DNA of 64,000 nt from Nitratidesulfovibrio sp. SRB-5. GTDB taxonomy: Bacteria > Desulfobacterota > Desulfovibrionia > Desulfovibrionales > Desulfovibrionaceae. The position numbers and the translations under genes were made by a program. Of the stretch, positions 8,401 through 17,344 are shown piece by piece. The notes beneath the pieces were generated by a model. The model saw only the letters and a program-made list of their open reading frames with translations. It was not told where the DNA came from and searched no databases. Position 1 is the first letter of the stretch. Each line of letters starts with the position of its first letter. The stretch is from contig NZ_JAIOTY010000001.1 in NCBI RefSeq assembly GCF_019931275.1, positions 682,001-746,000 of the forward strand, read 5' to 3'.

Positions 8401-9567
8401 GTGCAGCGCGTTCCCGATCTGCCCACCATTCCCAACAGGCCCATGTACATCTTCCTGCTGGTGCTCACTCTGGCCAACGCCGTGGGGTATCAGGGGTGGA
8501 GCACGCTCTACACCAACTTCGCCGTGCACGAGGCGGGGCTTACCGGCGCGCAGAACGGCCTTGTGCAGTCGCTGCGCGAGGTGCCGGGCCTGCTGTCCAT
8601 CGGGGTCATCCTGCTGTTGCTGGTGCTGCGCGAACACCGCCTGGCCGCGCTTTCGGTAATCATGCTGGGCGCGGGCGTGCTGGCCGCCGGGTTCTTTCCG
8701 TCGTTCGGGGGCATCGTGTTCACCACCATGCTCATGTCCTTCGGGTTCCACTACTTCGAGACCACCAACCAGTCGCTGATCCTGCAATACTTCGACGTGC
8801 GCACCGCGCCGCTGATCATCGGGCGGCTGCGCGGGCTCAACGCCGGGGGCAATCTGGCCATCGGCGCGGTGATCTTTCTGGCCGCCGGGGTGCTGCCCTT
8901 TTCCGGCCTGTTCGCCATCTCGGGCGGGCTGGCGGTGCTGGCCGGGCTGTGGGCCCTGACGCAGGACCCGCGCGCCCGGGGCCTGCCGGTGCAGCGGCGG
9001 GGCATGGTCATGCGCAAGCGCTACTGGCTGTTTTACCTGCTTACCCTGCTGGGCGGGGCGCGGCGGCAGATTTTCATCGTGTTTTCGGCCTTTCTGCTGG
9101 TGGAGCGGTTCGAATTCGGCGTGCGCGAGATGACGCTGTTCTTCATGCTGAACAACGCGGTGAACTGGTTTCTCAACCCGCTCATCGGCAAGGCCATCAA
9201 CGCCGTGGGCGAACGCAGGCTGCTGGTGATGGAATGCCTGTCGCTGGCGGGCATCTGCCTGGCCTACACCGTGGTGGAGGACCGCTGGCTGGTGGGCCTG
9301 CTGTACGTGCTGGACCAGATATTCTTCAACTTCATCGTGGCCGTGCGCACCTACTTCCAGAAGATAGCCGACCCGGCGGACATCGCCCCCAGCATGGCCG
9401 TGAGCGTGGCGGTGAACCACGTTGCGGCGGTGGTGGTGCCCGTCGTGGGCGGCATGTTGTGGATGATGGACTTTCGCATTCCGTTTTATCTGGGGGCCGC
9501 GCTGGCCGGGTGTTCGCTGGTGGCGACACTGTTCATGCGGGTTCCCGCGCGGGGCGCGTCTTGCTAA
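8401..9567 (+). CDS. Major facilitator superfamily transporter
   Basis: A 388-residue integral membrane protein with about twelve hydrophobic segments. AAGxxG-like turns and the LRGLNAGGNLAIGA region suggest an MFS carrier. I place the start at the GTG at 8401, because AGGAG lies six bases before it; another GTG 21 bases upstream has no such site. A long charged loop around residues 195-210 divides the two halves as expected. No catalytic or substrate signature was recognised, and the flanking genes do not suggest a substrate. Confidence 0.82.
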   Translation: MQRVPDLPTIPNRPMYIFLLVLTLANAVGYQGWSTLYTNFAVHEAGLTGAQNGLVQSLREVPGLLSIGVILLLLVLREHRLAALSVIMLGAGVLAAGFFPSFGGIVFTTMLMSFGFHYFETTNQSLILQYFDVRTAPLIIGRLRGLNAGGNLAIGAVIFLAAGVLPFSGLFAISGGLAVLAGLWALTQDPRARGLPVQRRGMVMRKRYWLFYLLTLLGGARRQIFIVFSAFLLVERFEFGVREMTLFFMLNNAVNWFLNPLIGKAINAVGERRLLVMECLSLAGICLAYTVVEDRWLVGLLYVLDQIFFNFIVAVRTYFQKIADPADIAPSMAVSVAVNHVAAVVVPVVGGMLWMMDFRIPFYLGAALAGCSLVATLFMRVPARGASC

Positions 9568-9625
9568 ATGGTCCGGCAGCGACTACCCTTGTGGAACGAT
9601 CCGTGAACCGCAAGGAGGTTGTGTC

Positions 9626-10177
9626 ATGTCGCGCCCGTTCCCGCTCCGTACGCCCGCATCGAAGCCGCGCCCATGGGCGCCCCTGCTGCTGTCCGTTTCG
9701 CTGTTCCTGATCGCTGCCGCACTGTTGCCCCAATTCCCGCCGCTTTCCGGAATCACGGGGGGCGGTTTCGCGCTGGCCGCCGAGGCCGCTCCCAAGGCCG
9801 TGGCCGACAAGCCCGCCCCCCATGTGGACCGGGCCGTGCAGGTGGCCGTGGAACTGGAGGGCACCGACAGCCTGGGCGCGCGCCTGGCCTTTCGCCTGAA
9901 GGATACCTTCAACTCCAGTTCGTTGTTCGTGCTGTCCGAAAAGGATGCCCCCAAGATCCGCGTGCTGCTTTCCACCACGCCGGAATTCCCGTCGCGCCCC
10001 TCGGTGGGCTCGGCCTACTCCGTGGTCTGGGTGTTCTCGCAGAGCGAAGGCACCCTGCGCCACTACCTGGCCCGCGAGGTGGGCGTGGTGACGGCGGAAA
10101 GCGTGGAAGACCTGGTGGCGCACATCGCCGAGCGCACCGACGGCATTTCCGTCCGCTACGGCTACCTGTTCCAGTAG
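9626..10177 (+). CDS. Exported protein of unknown function
   Basis: A 183-residue protein with a basic N-terminus and one hydrophobic segment at about 19-36, so it is probably secreted or anchored in the membrane. The mature part contains alternating strands (VQVAVELEG, FVLSEKDAPKIRVLLS, YSVVWVFSQ), which suggests a small alpha/beta domain. I do not recognise the family. CAAGGAGGT sits at a good distance before the ATG. It starts a run of four genes (exported protein, universal stress protein, kinase, response regulator) with gaps of 7 bases or less after it, so it may belong to that signalling operon. Confidence 0.75.
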   Translation: MSRPFPLRTPASKPRPWAPLLLSVSLFLIAAALLPQFPPLSGITGGGFALAAEAAPKAVADKPAPHVDRAVQVAVELEGTDSLGARLAFRLKDTFNSSSLFVLSEKDAPKIRVLLSTTPEFPSRPSVGSAYSVVWVFSQSEGTLRHYLAREVGVVTAESVEDLVAHIAERTDGISVRYGYLFQ

Positions 10178-10184
10178 GCCCGCC

Positions 10185-11108
10185 ATGGAGCGCCACCTGC
10201 TGCTGACCATGGGGGGAGACGGCGGCGAATCGTGGAACCTGCGCTTCGTGGCCGGGTTCTTTCGCCGCAAGGCGGCCCTGCGACTGACGTTGTTCTACGT
10301 GGTGCCCGACGCCTACGCCTCCGGCCCCGGCGAGGTGATCCTGTCCGACGCGCAGATGCGCCAGGGACTGGAGCAACTGGCCAGGGCGCGCCGCTGGGCG
10401 GTGGAGCACGGCTTTGTGCCGGAGCACGTGGAGACGCGCGCGGTGCCCCGCCAGTTCGGCGTGGTGCGCGACATCGTCGAGGAAGCCCACAAGGGGCTGT
10501 ACGACGCGGTGGTGTCGGGCCGCCGGTACCTGGGCTGGCTGGAACAGACCTACACCACCAGCGTCTCGCGCGGGCTGCTGGGTGAAGAGATCGCCTTTCC
10601 CCTGTGGGTGTGCCATCAGCCGGAACCGGACCTGTCCAACGTGCTGCTGTGCGTGGACGGATCCGGCGAAAACCTGCGCATGGCCGACCATGTGGGGTTC
10701 ATGCTGGCCGCCCCCGGCGCCGAGGATCATGCCGTGACCCTGCTGCATTGCAGGGAGCCGGGCAACGGGCCGGGCCGGGCCGACCATCACGGGCAGGGAG
10801 AAGGCGGTGTCGACGACGCGTCGCTTTCCGGCGAAGAAGCCATCGCCGCCGCGCGAGAGGCCGTGCTGGCCAACGGCGTGGACGCGTCGCGGGTGCGCGT
10901 GCTGATGCTGGACGCCTGCGACTGCACAGGCCGGGCCGACAAGGCGGAAGCCATCCTGCGCGTGGCCGAGCAGGACAGGTACGCCGTGGTGGCGGTGGGC
11001 CGCCGCACGGCCCTGCCGGATACCCTGATGCGCCGCATGTTCGGGCGCAGCGTCAGTGAACGGCTGCACGACCGGGTGAACCGTTTTTCCCTGTGGGTGA
11101 GCAAGTAG
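10185..11108 (+). CDS. Tandem universal stress protein
   Basis: A 307-residue cytosolic protein with two UspA-like halves (about 1-145 and 150-307). The first begins RHLLLTMGGDGGESWNLRF and the second begins SNVLLCVDGSGENLRMADHV. The second half ends with the region VAVGRRTALPDTLMRRMFGRSVSERL, close to the ATP-binding G-2x-G-9x-G pattern of the family. It lies 7 bases behind the exported-protein gene and 3 bases before the kinase gene. I infer that it may modulate that two-component system. Confidence 0.85.
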   Translation: MERHLLLTMGGDGGESWNLRFVAGFFRRKAALRLTLFYVVPDAYASGPGEVILSDAQMRQGLEQLARARRWAVEHGFVPEHVETRAVPRQFGVVRDIVEEAHKGLYDAVVSGRRYLGWLEQTYTTSVSRGLLGEEIAFPLWVCHQPEPDLSNVLLCVDGSGENLRMADHVGFMLAAPGAEDHAVTLLHCREPGNGPGRADHHGQGEGGVDDASLSGEEAIAAAREAVLANGVDASRVRVLMLDACDCTGRADKAEAILRVAEQDRYAVVAVGRRTALPDTLMRRMFGRSVSERLHDRVNRFSLWVSK

Positions 11109-11111
11109 ACC

Positions 11112-13583
11112 ATGCCCAAGCGCGCCGTTTCCCGTACCGGCACGGCTCCCGGCACCGGGGGCGCGCCCCCGGAATTGCCCGGAGCGGGGGAATCGCCTGC
11201 GTCCGCCGGTTTCGCCCCCTCATCCTGTCCCGCCAGAGCCGATCAGGCCGGGCAGCGGGCAGATGGAGGCATGCCTGTGCGGCAGAACGCCCCCCAACCG
11301 GAACTGTTCTCCCGGCCCACCGCGCAAACCTCCGTCCAGCCCCCCGAAGAAGAACTGCAACGCCTGCGCGCCGAGTTGGCCGTGCTGCGCCACCGGTTGC
11401 GCAAGGCCGAGGCGCGCCTGCTGCCCCTGGATGCCGACCCGGAAACCCCGGACATGCTGCTGGACGCGGTGCCCGTGCTGGCGTTGTGCATCGACGCGGA
11501 CGGGCGGGTGCGCATGGTCAACCGGGGGTTCGAATCGCTGTTCGGCGTCTGGCGCATGGAGGCGCGCGGCCACCGGCTGGAGGGGCTGGTGCCCCCGGAA
11601 GTTTCCGCGCAGTTGTCCCCCCTGCTGGCCCGGGCCTTTGCCGGCGAGCAGCGCGTGACCGGCGAACTGGCCGTCAGCGGGCACGCGGGCGATCGCTGGT
11701 TCAACATCACCCTGGCGGGGCGCGGGCTGCCGGGCAGTGGCATCATGTGCCGGGTGCTGCTGGTGGGGGTGGAAATCACCGAGGCCGTCACCGCCCGCCG
11801 TGCCCTGCGCGAGGTAGGCGAAACCCGCCGCGCGCTGCTGGACGCCGCGCCAGGGGCGGCCTTTCTGATGGAGCCGGACGGCACCATCGTGGCCCACAAC
11901 AGTGCCGCCGCGCGCCACGCCTGGCGCGATGGGCAGGACATGGTGGGCGAGAGCGTGTTTGCCCTCATGCCCCCGGGCATGACCGCCAGACGCCGCGAGG
12001 AGCTTGCGCGCTGCGTGGCCACCGGGCGTGGCGGCTACTTCGAGGAACACGACGGCGGCCGCGTGCTGCGCCACAACCTGGCGCCCGTGTTCGACGTGCA
12101 AGGCCGGGTGGCCCAGATTGCCGTGTACCTGCACGACGTGACCTCCCAGCGCCGGGCCGAAGAGGAACTGCAAGCCACCCTGGAGCGCAAGGACCGCATG
12201 GTTCACGCCCACGAGGCGGCATTGGGCCGGCACGAGCGGTTGCTGCGGCGCATCTATGACGACGTGCCCGTGGGGCTTCTGCATACCAGCGCGGCGGGCA
12301 ACGTCATCGAGGCCAACCGGGCGTTGTGCGCCATCACCGGACTGACCCTGAGCGAAATGCGCGGCATGCATGTGCTCGACCTGGTGCTGCCGGAATACCG
12401 CGAATCGCTGGCCTACGAGATGCGGCGCAACCGGGCGGAGCGCGACAGGGTGGCTAGGTTCGAGGTGCGGGTGCGCAGGCCCGACGACGAGATACGCCTG
12501 TGCCGCGTCACCTCCACGGTGATCTGGGGCACCGACGACCTGCCCCTGTTCGGGCTGGGCGTTGTGGAAGACCAGACCGAACTGCACCGCCTGCGGGCCG
12601 AGGCCGTGCGGGCCGGGCAACTGGCCGCCCTGGGCGAACTGGCCGCCGGGGTGGCGCACGAGATCAACAATCCCATCAACGGTATCATCAACTGCGCCCA
12701 GCTGTTGCTGGACGATGCCGACGTGTCGGCACAGGGCGGCATGCGCCACGAACCGCAGCCGGAACTGGCCGGACGCATCCTGCGCGAGGGGCAGCGCATC
12801 GCGGGCATCGTGCGCAACCTGCTGTTCTTCGGGCGCGACCGGCGCGACACCGACGTGCGGGTGGACCTGCGCGAGGTGCTGCACGACACCCTGGCCCTGA
12901 CCCGCACCCTCATGGAGGGCGATGGGGTGGTCATCGAACTGAATCTGCCCGACCTGCCGCTGATGGTTGTGGGCCGCCCCGGCGAATTGCAGCAGGTGTT
13001 CATGAATCTTCTGGCCAATGCCCACCATGCCCTGAACGCGGCGGAGACCGGCGGGCAGGGCGAGCCCGGTGCCGTCCCGCGTCCCAGGCGCCTGACCCTG
13101 ACGGCGGCGCGGTCCTCGCTGGGGCCGCAGCGCGAGGCCGCCCGCAAGGGCGTGTCCCTGGACGGCGGGGGCGATGGCTGCCGGGGCATATGCATCCCCG
13201 AGCGCCGCGCCGCGCGGCGCAGGGGCGGGCGGCTGACGGTGAGCGGGCCGTGCGTGTGCGTCACGGTGGCCGATACGGGCACGGGCATTGCCCCGGCGGT
13301 GCTGGACCGGGTGTTCGAGCCGTTCTTTACCACCAAGCCGGAAGGCAAGGGCACCGGACTCGGCCTGTCCATCAGCTACGGCATCGTCAAGAGCCACGGC
13401 GGCACGCTGGTGCTGGACAGCGACGGCGTTTCCGGCAGCCGCGCGGTGGTGGTGCTGCCCGAGGCGCCGCCCGAGTCCCTCCTTGAAGCCGACGCGGGGG
13501 CGCCAACTGCGCCAGACACGCCAGACACGCATGTTTCAGGCAGGCAAGGGGAGGTCGCCCATGGCGAAGATATTGCTCGTTGA
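11112..13583 (+). CDS. Soluble PAS-domain sensor histidine kinase
   Basis: An 823-residue kinase without a clear membrane helix. An unstructured N-terminus (about 1-75) and a short coiled coil near 78-105 come first, then three PAS-like domains at about 115-220, 235-345 and 370-495, the last ending with PAC-type text. The phosphorylated histidine is H516 in VAHEINNPINGI. The ATPase domain has NLLANAHHA, DTGTGIAP and GTGLGLSISYG, with a Gly/Arg-rich insertion between the N and G1 boxes. The ribosome-binding site is weak and the true start could be further in. The gene overlaps the next one by 23 bases, which makes the two a cognate pair. Confidence 0.9.
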   Translation: MPKRAVSRTGTAPGTGGAPPELPGAGESPASAGFAPSSCPARADQAGQRADGGMPVRQNAPQPELFSRPTAQTSVQPPEEELQRLRAELAVLRHRLRKAEARLLPLDADPETPDMLLDAVPVLALCIDADGRVRMVNRGFESLFGVWRMEARGHRLEGLVPPEVSAQLSPLLARAFAGEQRVTGELAVSGHAGDRWFNITLAGRGLPGSGIMCRVLLVGVEITEAVTARRALREVGETRRALLDAAPGAAFLMEPDGTIVAHNSAAARHAWRDGQDMVGESVFALMPPGMTARRREELARCVATGRGGYFEEHDGGRVLRHNLAPVFDVQGRVAQIAVYLHDVTSQRRAEEELQATLERKDRMVHAHEAALGRHERLLRRIYDDVPVGLLHTSAAGNVIEANRALCAITGLTLSEMRGMHVLDLVLPEYRESLAYEMRRNRAERDRVARFEVRVRRPDDEIRLCRVTSTVIWGTDDLPLFGLGVVEDQTELHRLRAEAVRAGQLAALGELAAGVAHEINNPINGIINCAQLLLDDADVSAQGGMRHEPQPELAGRILREGQRIAGIVRNLLFFGRDRRDTDVRVDLREVLHDTLALTRTLMEGDGVVIELNLPDLPLMVVGRPGELQQVFMNLLANAHHALNAAETGGQGEPGAVPRPRRLTLTAARSSLGPQREAARKGVSLDGGGDGCRGICIPERRAARRRGGRLTVSGPCVCVTVADTGTGIAPAVLDRVFEPFFTTKPEGKGTGLGLSISYGIVKSHGGTLVLDSDGVSGSRAVVVLPEAPPESLLEADAGAPTAPDTPDTHVSGRQGEVAHGEDIAR

Positions 13584-15804
13584 CGACGAGGAGAGCATCC
13601 GCTTCACCCTTTCGGCCTTCCTGCGCCGCGACGGGCACGTGGTGGTCACCGCCGCCAGCCTGGACGAGGCGCTGCATGCGCTGGACCCGGCCAACGGCGG
13701 CCCGCCGGACCTGGTCATCACCGACATCATCCTGCGCGGCGAGAACGGGCTGGATTTCGCCCGCACCGTGCGCGAACGATGCCCCTTCGTGCCGGTCATC
13801 CTGCTGACCGGGCGGCCCAGCGTGGAATCCGCCGTGCGGGCGGTGGCGGAAGGGGCGGAGCAGTACCTGACCAAGCCGGTGGACAAGGAGCAGATGCTTC
13901 AGGCTGCCCGTACGGCCCTGCGCCACAAGGCCCTGGACGACGAGCGCCGCGCCCTGGTTATCGAGCGCGAGACTCTGCGGGTGCATCTGGAAGCGGTGTT
14001 CCAGGCCGTGCCCGACGTGCTGGTGACCGTGACGCCCGACCTGCGGATACAGCGCATGAACCTGGCCGCGCGGGAACTGCCTGGCGGCGCGCGTGATGCG
14101 CGCCAGGCAGGGGGGAGGCGCTTTGACGAGGCCCTGGGGTTGTTCGCGCCGTTGTTCCGCCCGGTGCTGGACGAAACCCTGGGGGCGCGCCGGGCTTCGC
14201 GGCGGCGCCGGGTTTCCGCCCAACTGACCGACGGGCGCGAGCAGGTGTTCGAGATAGAGGCCGCGCCGTTGGTGGGAGCGGGGGGTGAATTTCTGGGCGC
14301 GCTGCTGGTGGCGCGCGACGTCACCCGTCTGGCCGGGCTGGAAGAGGCCCTGGGCCAGCGGACGGGCATGAACCAGATCATCGGTCGCAGCGCGCCCATG
14401 TCCGAGCTGTTCCACCTGCTGGACGAACTGGCCCAGACCGACACCACCGTGCTCATCACCGGAGAATCGGGCACCGGCAAGGAACTGGTGGCCGAGGCGC
14501 TGCACCGGGGCGGGCCGCGCGCGCTGGGGCCGCTGGTCAAGGTGAACTGCTCGGCGCTGTCGGAACATCTGCTGGAAAGCGAGCTTTTCGGCCACGTGCG
14601 GGGGGCCTTTACCGGAGCCGTGCGCGACAGGGTGGGGCGGTTCCAGTTGGCGCACGGGGGCACCATCTTTCTGGACGAGATCGGCGACGTCTCGTCCGCC
14701 GTGCAGCTCAAGCTGCTGCGGGTGTTGCAGGAGCGCGAGTTCGAGCGGGTGGGCGACACCCGCACCGTCAAGGTGGACGTGCGGGTCATCGCCGCCACCA
14801 ACCGGCCCCTGGCCGACCTGGTGCGCTCCGGCAGGCTGCGCGAAGACCTGTACTACCGGCTGCGGGTGGTGGAACTGCATCTGCCCGCCCTGCGCGACAG
14901 GCGCTCGGACATCCCCCTGCTGGTGGACCACTTCGTGGAGCAGTTCAACATCCATTTCCACCGCCGGGTGGCCGGGGTTACCCCGGTAGCCCTGCAGGCG
15001 CTGATGGCGCATTCCTGGCCCGGCAACGTGCGCGAGTTGCGCCACGCGCTGGAGCACGGCTTCATCCTGTCGCGCGGGGATGTCATCGACGTGGATGCCC
15101 TGCCGCCCGAGGTGCGCGCCGCCGTGGGCATGGCGGCCACCGCCGCGCCCGTGCTGCGCAGCATCGCCTGCGATACGGACCTGCCCCAGCAGGGTGCGGG
15201 CCTTCCATGGGCCGGGGGGCGAGCCTTGGATCGGGCCGGGGACCGGATCGGCGACGGGGGCATGGAACATGGGCTGGCGCGGCCCCCACAGGGAACCTGG
15301 CCAACCGGTGCCTCGTCTTACGGCCAGGGCGCCAGGGCGCCAGCCGTTGGCGGTGGCGCGGACCATTCCGGCATCTATCCCGACGGTACCCCCGTGCACC
15401 TGGCCGAGGGGGTGCGGGGGCGGGAGGCGGCATTCCTCGAACCGCCGGTATCGGGCGGCCCCGCTTCGCTGCCCACGCCAGCCATGCCGGCAGGTCCGGC
15501 GGGCAGTGGCTATGGCGGCCAGGTCGACGAAGCTCCCGCACCCTACGGCGCGGAAGCTGGCCGTCGCCTGCGGCTGACCCCCGAACTGCTGTCCGACGCC
15601 CTGCGCAGGGCCGGGAACAACAAGGCCCGCGCGGCACGACTGCTGGGGATCTCTCGCCAGACGGTGTACCGCAAGCTCGTGGAATTCGGCCTGGCCGACG
15701 GAGCGGATGGCGGACCGGATGGCGGACCGGACGGCGGACCGGACGGCGAGCCGGATGATGCGCCAGGCGTGAGCGCCAACGAAGCAGACGCGGCAGGCTC
15801 GTAG
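13561..15804 (+). CDS. NtrC-family response regulator, sigma-54 dependent
   Basis: A 747-residue regulator. The receiver domain (1-120) has acidic residues D8/D9, phosphoacceptor D55, T83 and K105. A PAS-like segment spans about 140-260. The AAA+ domain has GESGTGKE (Walker A), GAFTGA (the sigma-54 contact loop) and FLDEIGDV (Walker B). A low-complexity linker of about 140 residues separates it from a Fis-type helix-turn-helix (ALRRAGNNKARAARLLGISRQTVYRKL) near 675-705. The tail has GGPD repeats from a 12-bp DNA repeat. GGGGAGG lies just before the ATG. It is the partner of the overlapping kinase gene. Its targets are unknown. Confidence 0.92.
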   Translation: MAKILLVDDEESIRFTLSAFLRRDGHVVVTAASLDEALHALDPANGGPPDLVITDIILRGENGLDFARTVRERCPFVPVILLTGRPSVESAVRAVAEGAEQYLTKPVDKEQMLQAARTALRHKALDDERRALVIERETLRVHLEAVFQAVPDVLVTVTPDLRIQRMNLAARELPGGARDARQAGGRRFDEALGLFAPLFRPVLDETLGARRASRRRRVSAQLTDGREQVFEIEAAPLVGAGGEFLGALLVARDVTRLAGLEEALGQRTGMNQIIGRSAPMSELFHLLDELAQTDTTVLITGESGTGKELVAEALHRGGPRALGPLVKVNCSALSEHLLESELFGHVRGAFTGAVRDRVGRFQLAHGGTIFLDEIGDVSSAVQLKLLRVLQEREFERVGDTRTVKVDVRVIAATNRPLADLVRSGRLREDLYYRLRVVELHLPALRDRRSDIPLLVDHFVEQFNIHFHRRVAGVTPVALQALMAHSWPGNVRELRHALEHGFILSRGDVIDVDALPPEVRAAVGMAATAAPVLRSIACDTDLPQQGAGLPWAGGRALDRAGDRIGDGGMEHGLARPPQGTWPTGASSYGQGARAPAVGGGADHSGIYPDGTPVHLAEGVRGREAAFLEPPVSGGPASLPTPAMPAGPAGSGYGGQVDEAPAPYGAEAGRRLRLTPELLSDALRRAGNNKARAARLLGISRQTVYRKLVEFGLADGADGGPDGGPDGGPDGEPDDAPGVSANEADAAGS

Positions 15805-15932
15805 CCGTTGCCTGCCGGACCGCACGGCACGAACCGCACGGCCTGAACCGCACGCCACGGACCGGCGAATCCGCCGCAGCATGCGTCCTGGGCCATGTCG
15901 CCCTCCTGCCATGTCACAACGGACACTCCCAG

Positions 15933-15963
15933 CGCCCCGCTCCGGTACCTCCGGGGCGGGGCG
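15933..15963 (+). terminator. Hairpin after the two-component operon
   Basis: CGCCCCGC (15933-15940) pairs with GCGGGGCG (15956-15963), and an inner CCGG pairs with CCGG around a short loop. The stem is strong and lies 130 bases behind the regulator gene. No T-run follows, so it may be Rho-assisted or only an RNA end. Confidence 0.5.
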
Positions 15964-15964
15964 T

Positions 15965-16321
15965 GCCATTGCGGTTCCCGGGTTGCCGCCCTTTCGGCAG
16001 ATGTCCGGTTGCGACCGCGCGGGGTGCCGGGCGCATGTCGTCGGGTGATGGCTGGTGAGAAAACATGCTGCCCCGGCATCCGTGCCCGCATATCGTTCTG
16101 TTTTTTTCAGCATGTTTGTTTTGGTTGTGATAGCTCGTCATGGGTGTTTTCAGGTTTTGATTGGTCTGTTCTTGTCGTTGTTTCGGAGTGGTGGTGCCAA
16201 TCCTTATGCACGTTTTCTGCTTGTTTCGTGACTGTTTGGGCTGCTAACAATGAAGCCCATTGGAGAAGGACCGGACACCCAACGACAACGACCAACGCCA
16301 ACGACAAACCCGGAGGATGCC
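15965..16321 (+). promoter_or_regulatory. AT-richer upstream region of tupABC
   Basis: From about 16080 the sequence becomes clearly more AT-rich than its surroundings, as expected for a control region. It contains the CACG-N14-CGTG dyad at 16209-16230. A possible promoter reads TTGTTT (16221-16226), an 18-base spacer and TAACAA (16245-16250), so the dyad overlaps the -35 element. Short CAACGAC-type direct repeats fill 16279-16310 just before the ribosome-binding site. No gene was found. Confidence 0.45.
16209..16230. promoter_or_regulatory. Candidate TunR-type operator upstream of tupA
   Basis: CACG (16209-16212) and CGTG (16227-16230) form a dyad with exactly 14 bases between them. The spacer is T-rich. 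The same core, the same spacing and a T-rich left spacer occur in the tunR-TSUP intergenic region (54746-54767). Assigning it to TunR is an inference; the dyad itself is visible. Confidence 0.45.
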
Positions 16322-17143
16322 ATGCGTCGTCTGCTTCTTGTTCTTTGTCTGTTCACCGTGCTGTTGCCCGCGCAGTCCATGGCGGCGGACAAGGTGCTGA
16401 TGATGGCCACCACCACCAGCACCGCCGATACCGGCCTGCTCGACGACCTTGCCCCTGCCTTCCAGAAGGAAACGGGCATCGAGCTCAAGTTCACGGCCAC
16501 CGGCACCGGCAAGGCCCTGGAAATGGGCCGCAGCTGCAACGTGGACGTACTGCTGGTGCACGATCCCGAGGCCGAGGCCAAGTTCGTGGGCGAAGGCTTC
16601 GGCATCAATCGCGTGCAGCTGATGTACAATGATTTCGTCATGGTGGGCCCCAAGGCCGACCCCGCGGGCGTGAAGGGCAAGACCGTGGCCGAGGCCATGA
16701 AGGCGCTCTCCGGCGGCAAGGCCCCCTTCATCAGCCGTGGCGACAAGTCCGGCACCCATGCGCTGGAACTGCGCCTGTGGAAGGACACCGGCGCGGGCGT
16801 GCCCGAAGGCAAGGAATGGTACGTGGAAGCCGGGCAGGGCATGATGCGCACCATCGCCATGTGCGCGGAAAAGGGCGGCTACACCCTTACCGACCGCGGC
16901 ACCTGGATCAAGTACGAGGCAGGCCTGAAGGAAGCCGGGCCGCTGGCCATCGTGGTGGAAAAGGACCAGAAGCTGTTCAACCAGTACAGCTCCATCACCG
17001 TGAACCCGGCCAAGTGCCCCTCGGCCAAGGCTGACTTGGCCGACGCCTTCACCAAGTGGATGGCCAGCCCCTCCACCCAGAAGCGCATCGCCGACTTCAA
17101 GCTGATGGAAAAGCCGCTGTTTACGCCCAACGCGGGCAAGTAG
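16322..17143 (+). CDS. tupA: Tungstate ABC transporter, substrate-binding protein
   Basis: A 273-residue periplasmic binding protein. The signal peptide ends near AQSMAA (about residue 20). The mature N-terminus reads LMMATTTSTADTGLLDDL, the TupA signature whose TTTS segment binds the tungstate oxyanion, distinct from ModA. VLLVHDPEAEAKF and ISRGDKSGTHALE are further family motifs. GGAGG lies seven bases before the ATG at 16322, so the longer in-frame start is not used. It is the first gene of tupABC and supplies tungsten for enzymes such as formate dehydrogenases. A hairpin follows it. Confidence 0.93.
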   Translation: MRRLLLVLCLFTVLLPAQSMAADKVLMMATTTSTADTGLLDDLAPAFQKETGIELKFTATGTGKALEMGRSCNVDVLLVHDPEAEAKFVGEGFGINRVQLMYNDFVMVGPKADPAGVKGKTVAEAMKALSGGKAPFISRGDKSGTHALELRLWKDTGAGVPEGKEWYVEAGQGMMRTIAMCAEKGGYTLTDRGTWIKYEAGLKEAGPLAIVVEKDQKLFNQYSSITVNPAKCPSAKADLADAFTKWMASPSTQKRIADFKLMEKPLFTPNAGK

Positions 17144-17164
17144 CACCGCTTCGCAGGGATACCC

Positions 17165-17195
17165 GGCGGCGGGGCGGCAGTGCCGTTCCGCCGCC
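17165..17195 (+). terminator. Strong hairpin between tupA and tupB
   Basis: A 14-bp stem, with two G-T pairs, runs from 17165-17178 to 17182-17195 around an AGT loop, followed by TTTGC. It lies 22 bases after the tupA stop. Such a partial terminator or 3' stabiliser often gives more binding protein than membrane components. Confidence 0.6.
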
Positions 17196-17344
17196 TTTGC
17201 ATGGGCGCCCCCGCTCCGGCGCGGCGGCTTCGTCCCCTTGGCAACCGGCCGCCAACAGGCTGCCCCGTTGCCCGCCCCTCCTTTTGCCCGTTGCCCGCCG
17301 AGGGGGATGGCGTTTAGAGTTCCCCGCAAGGAGACCCCAGCCGC

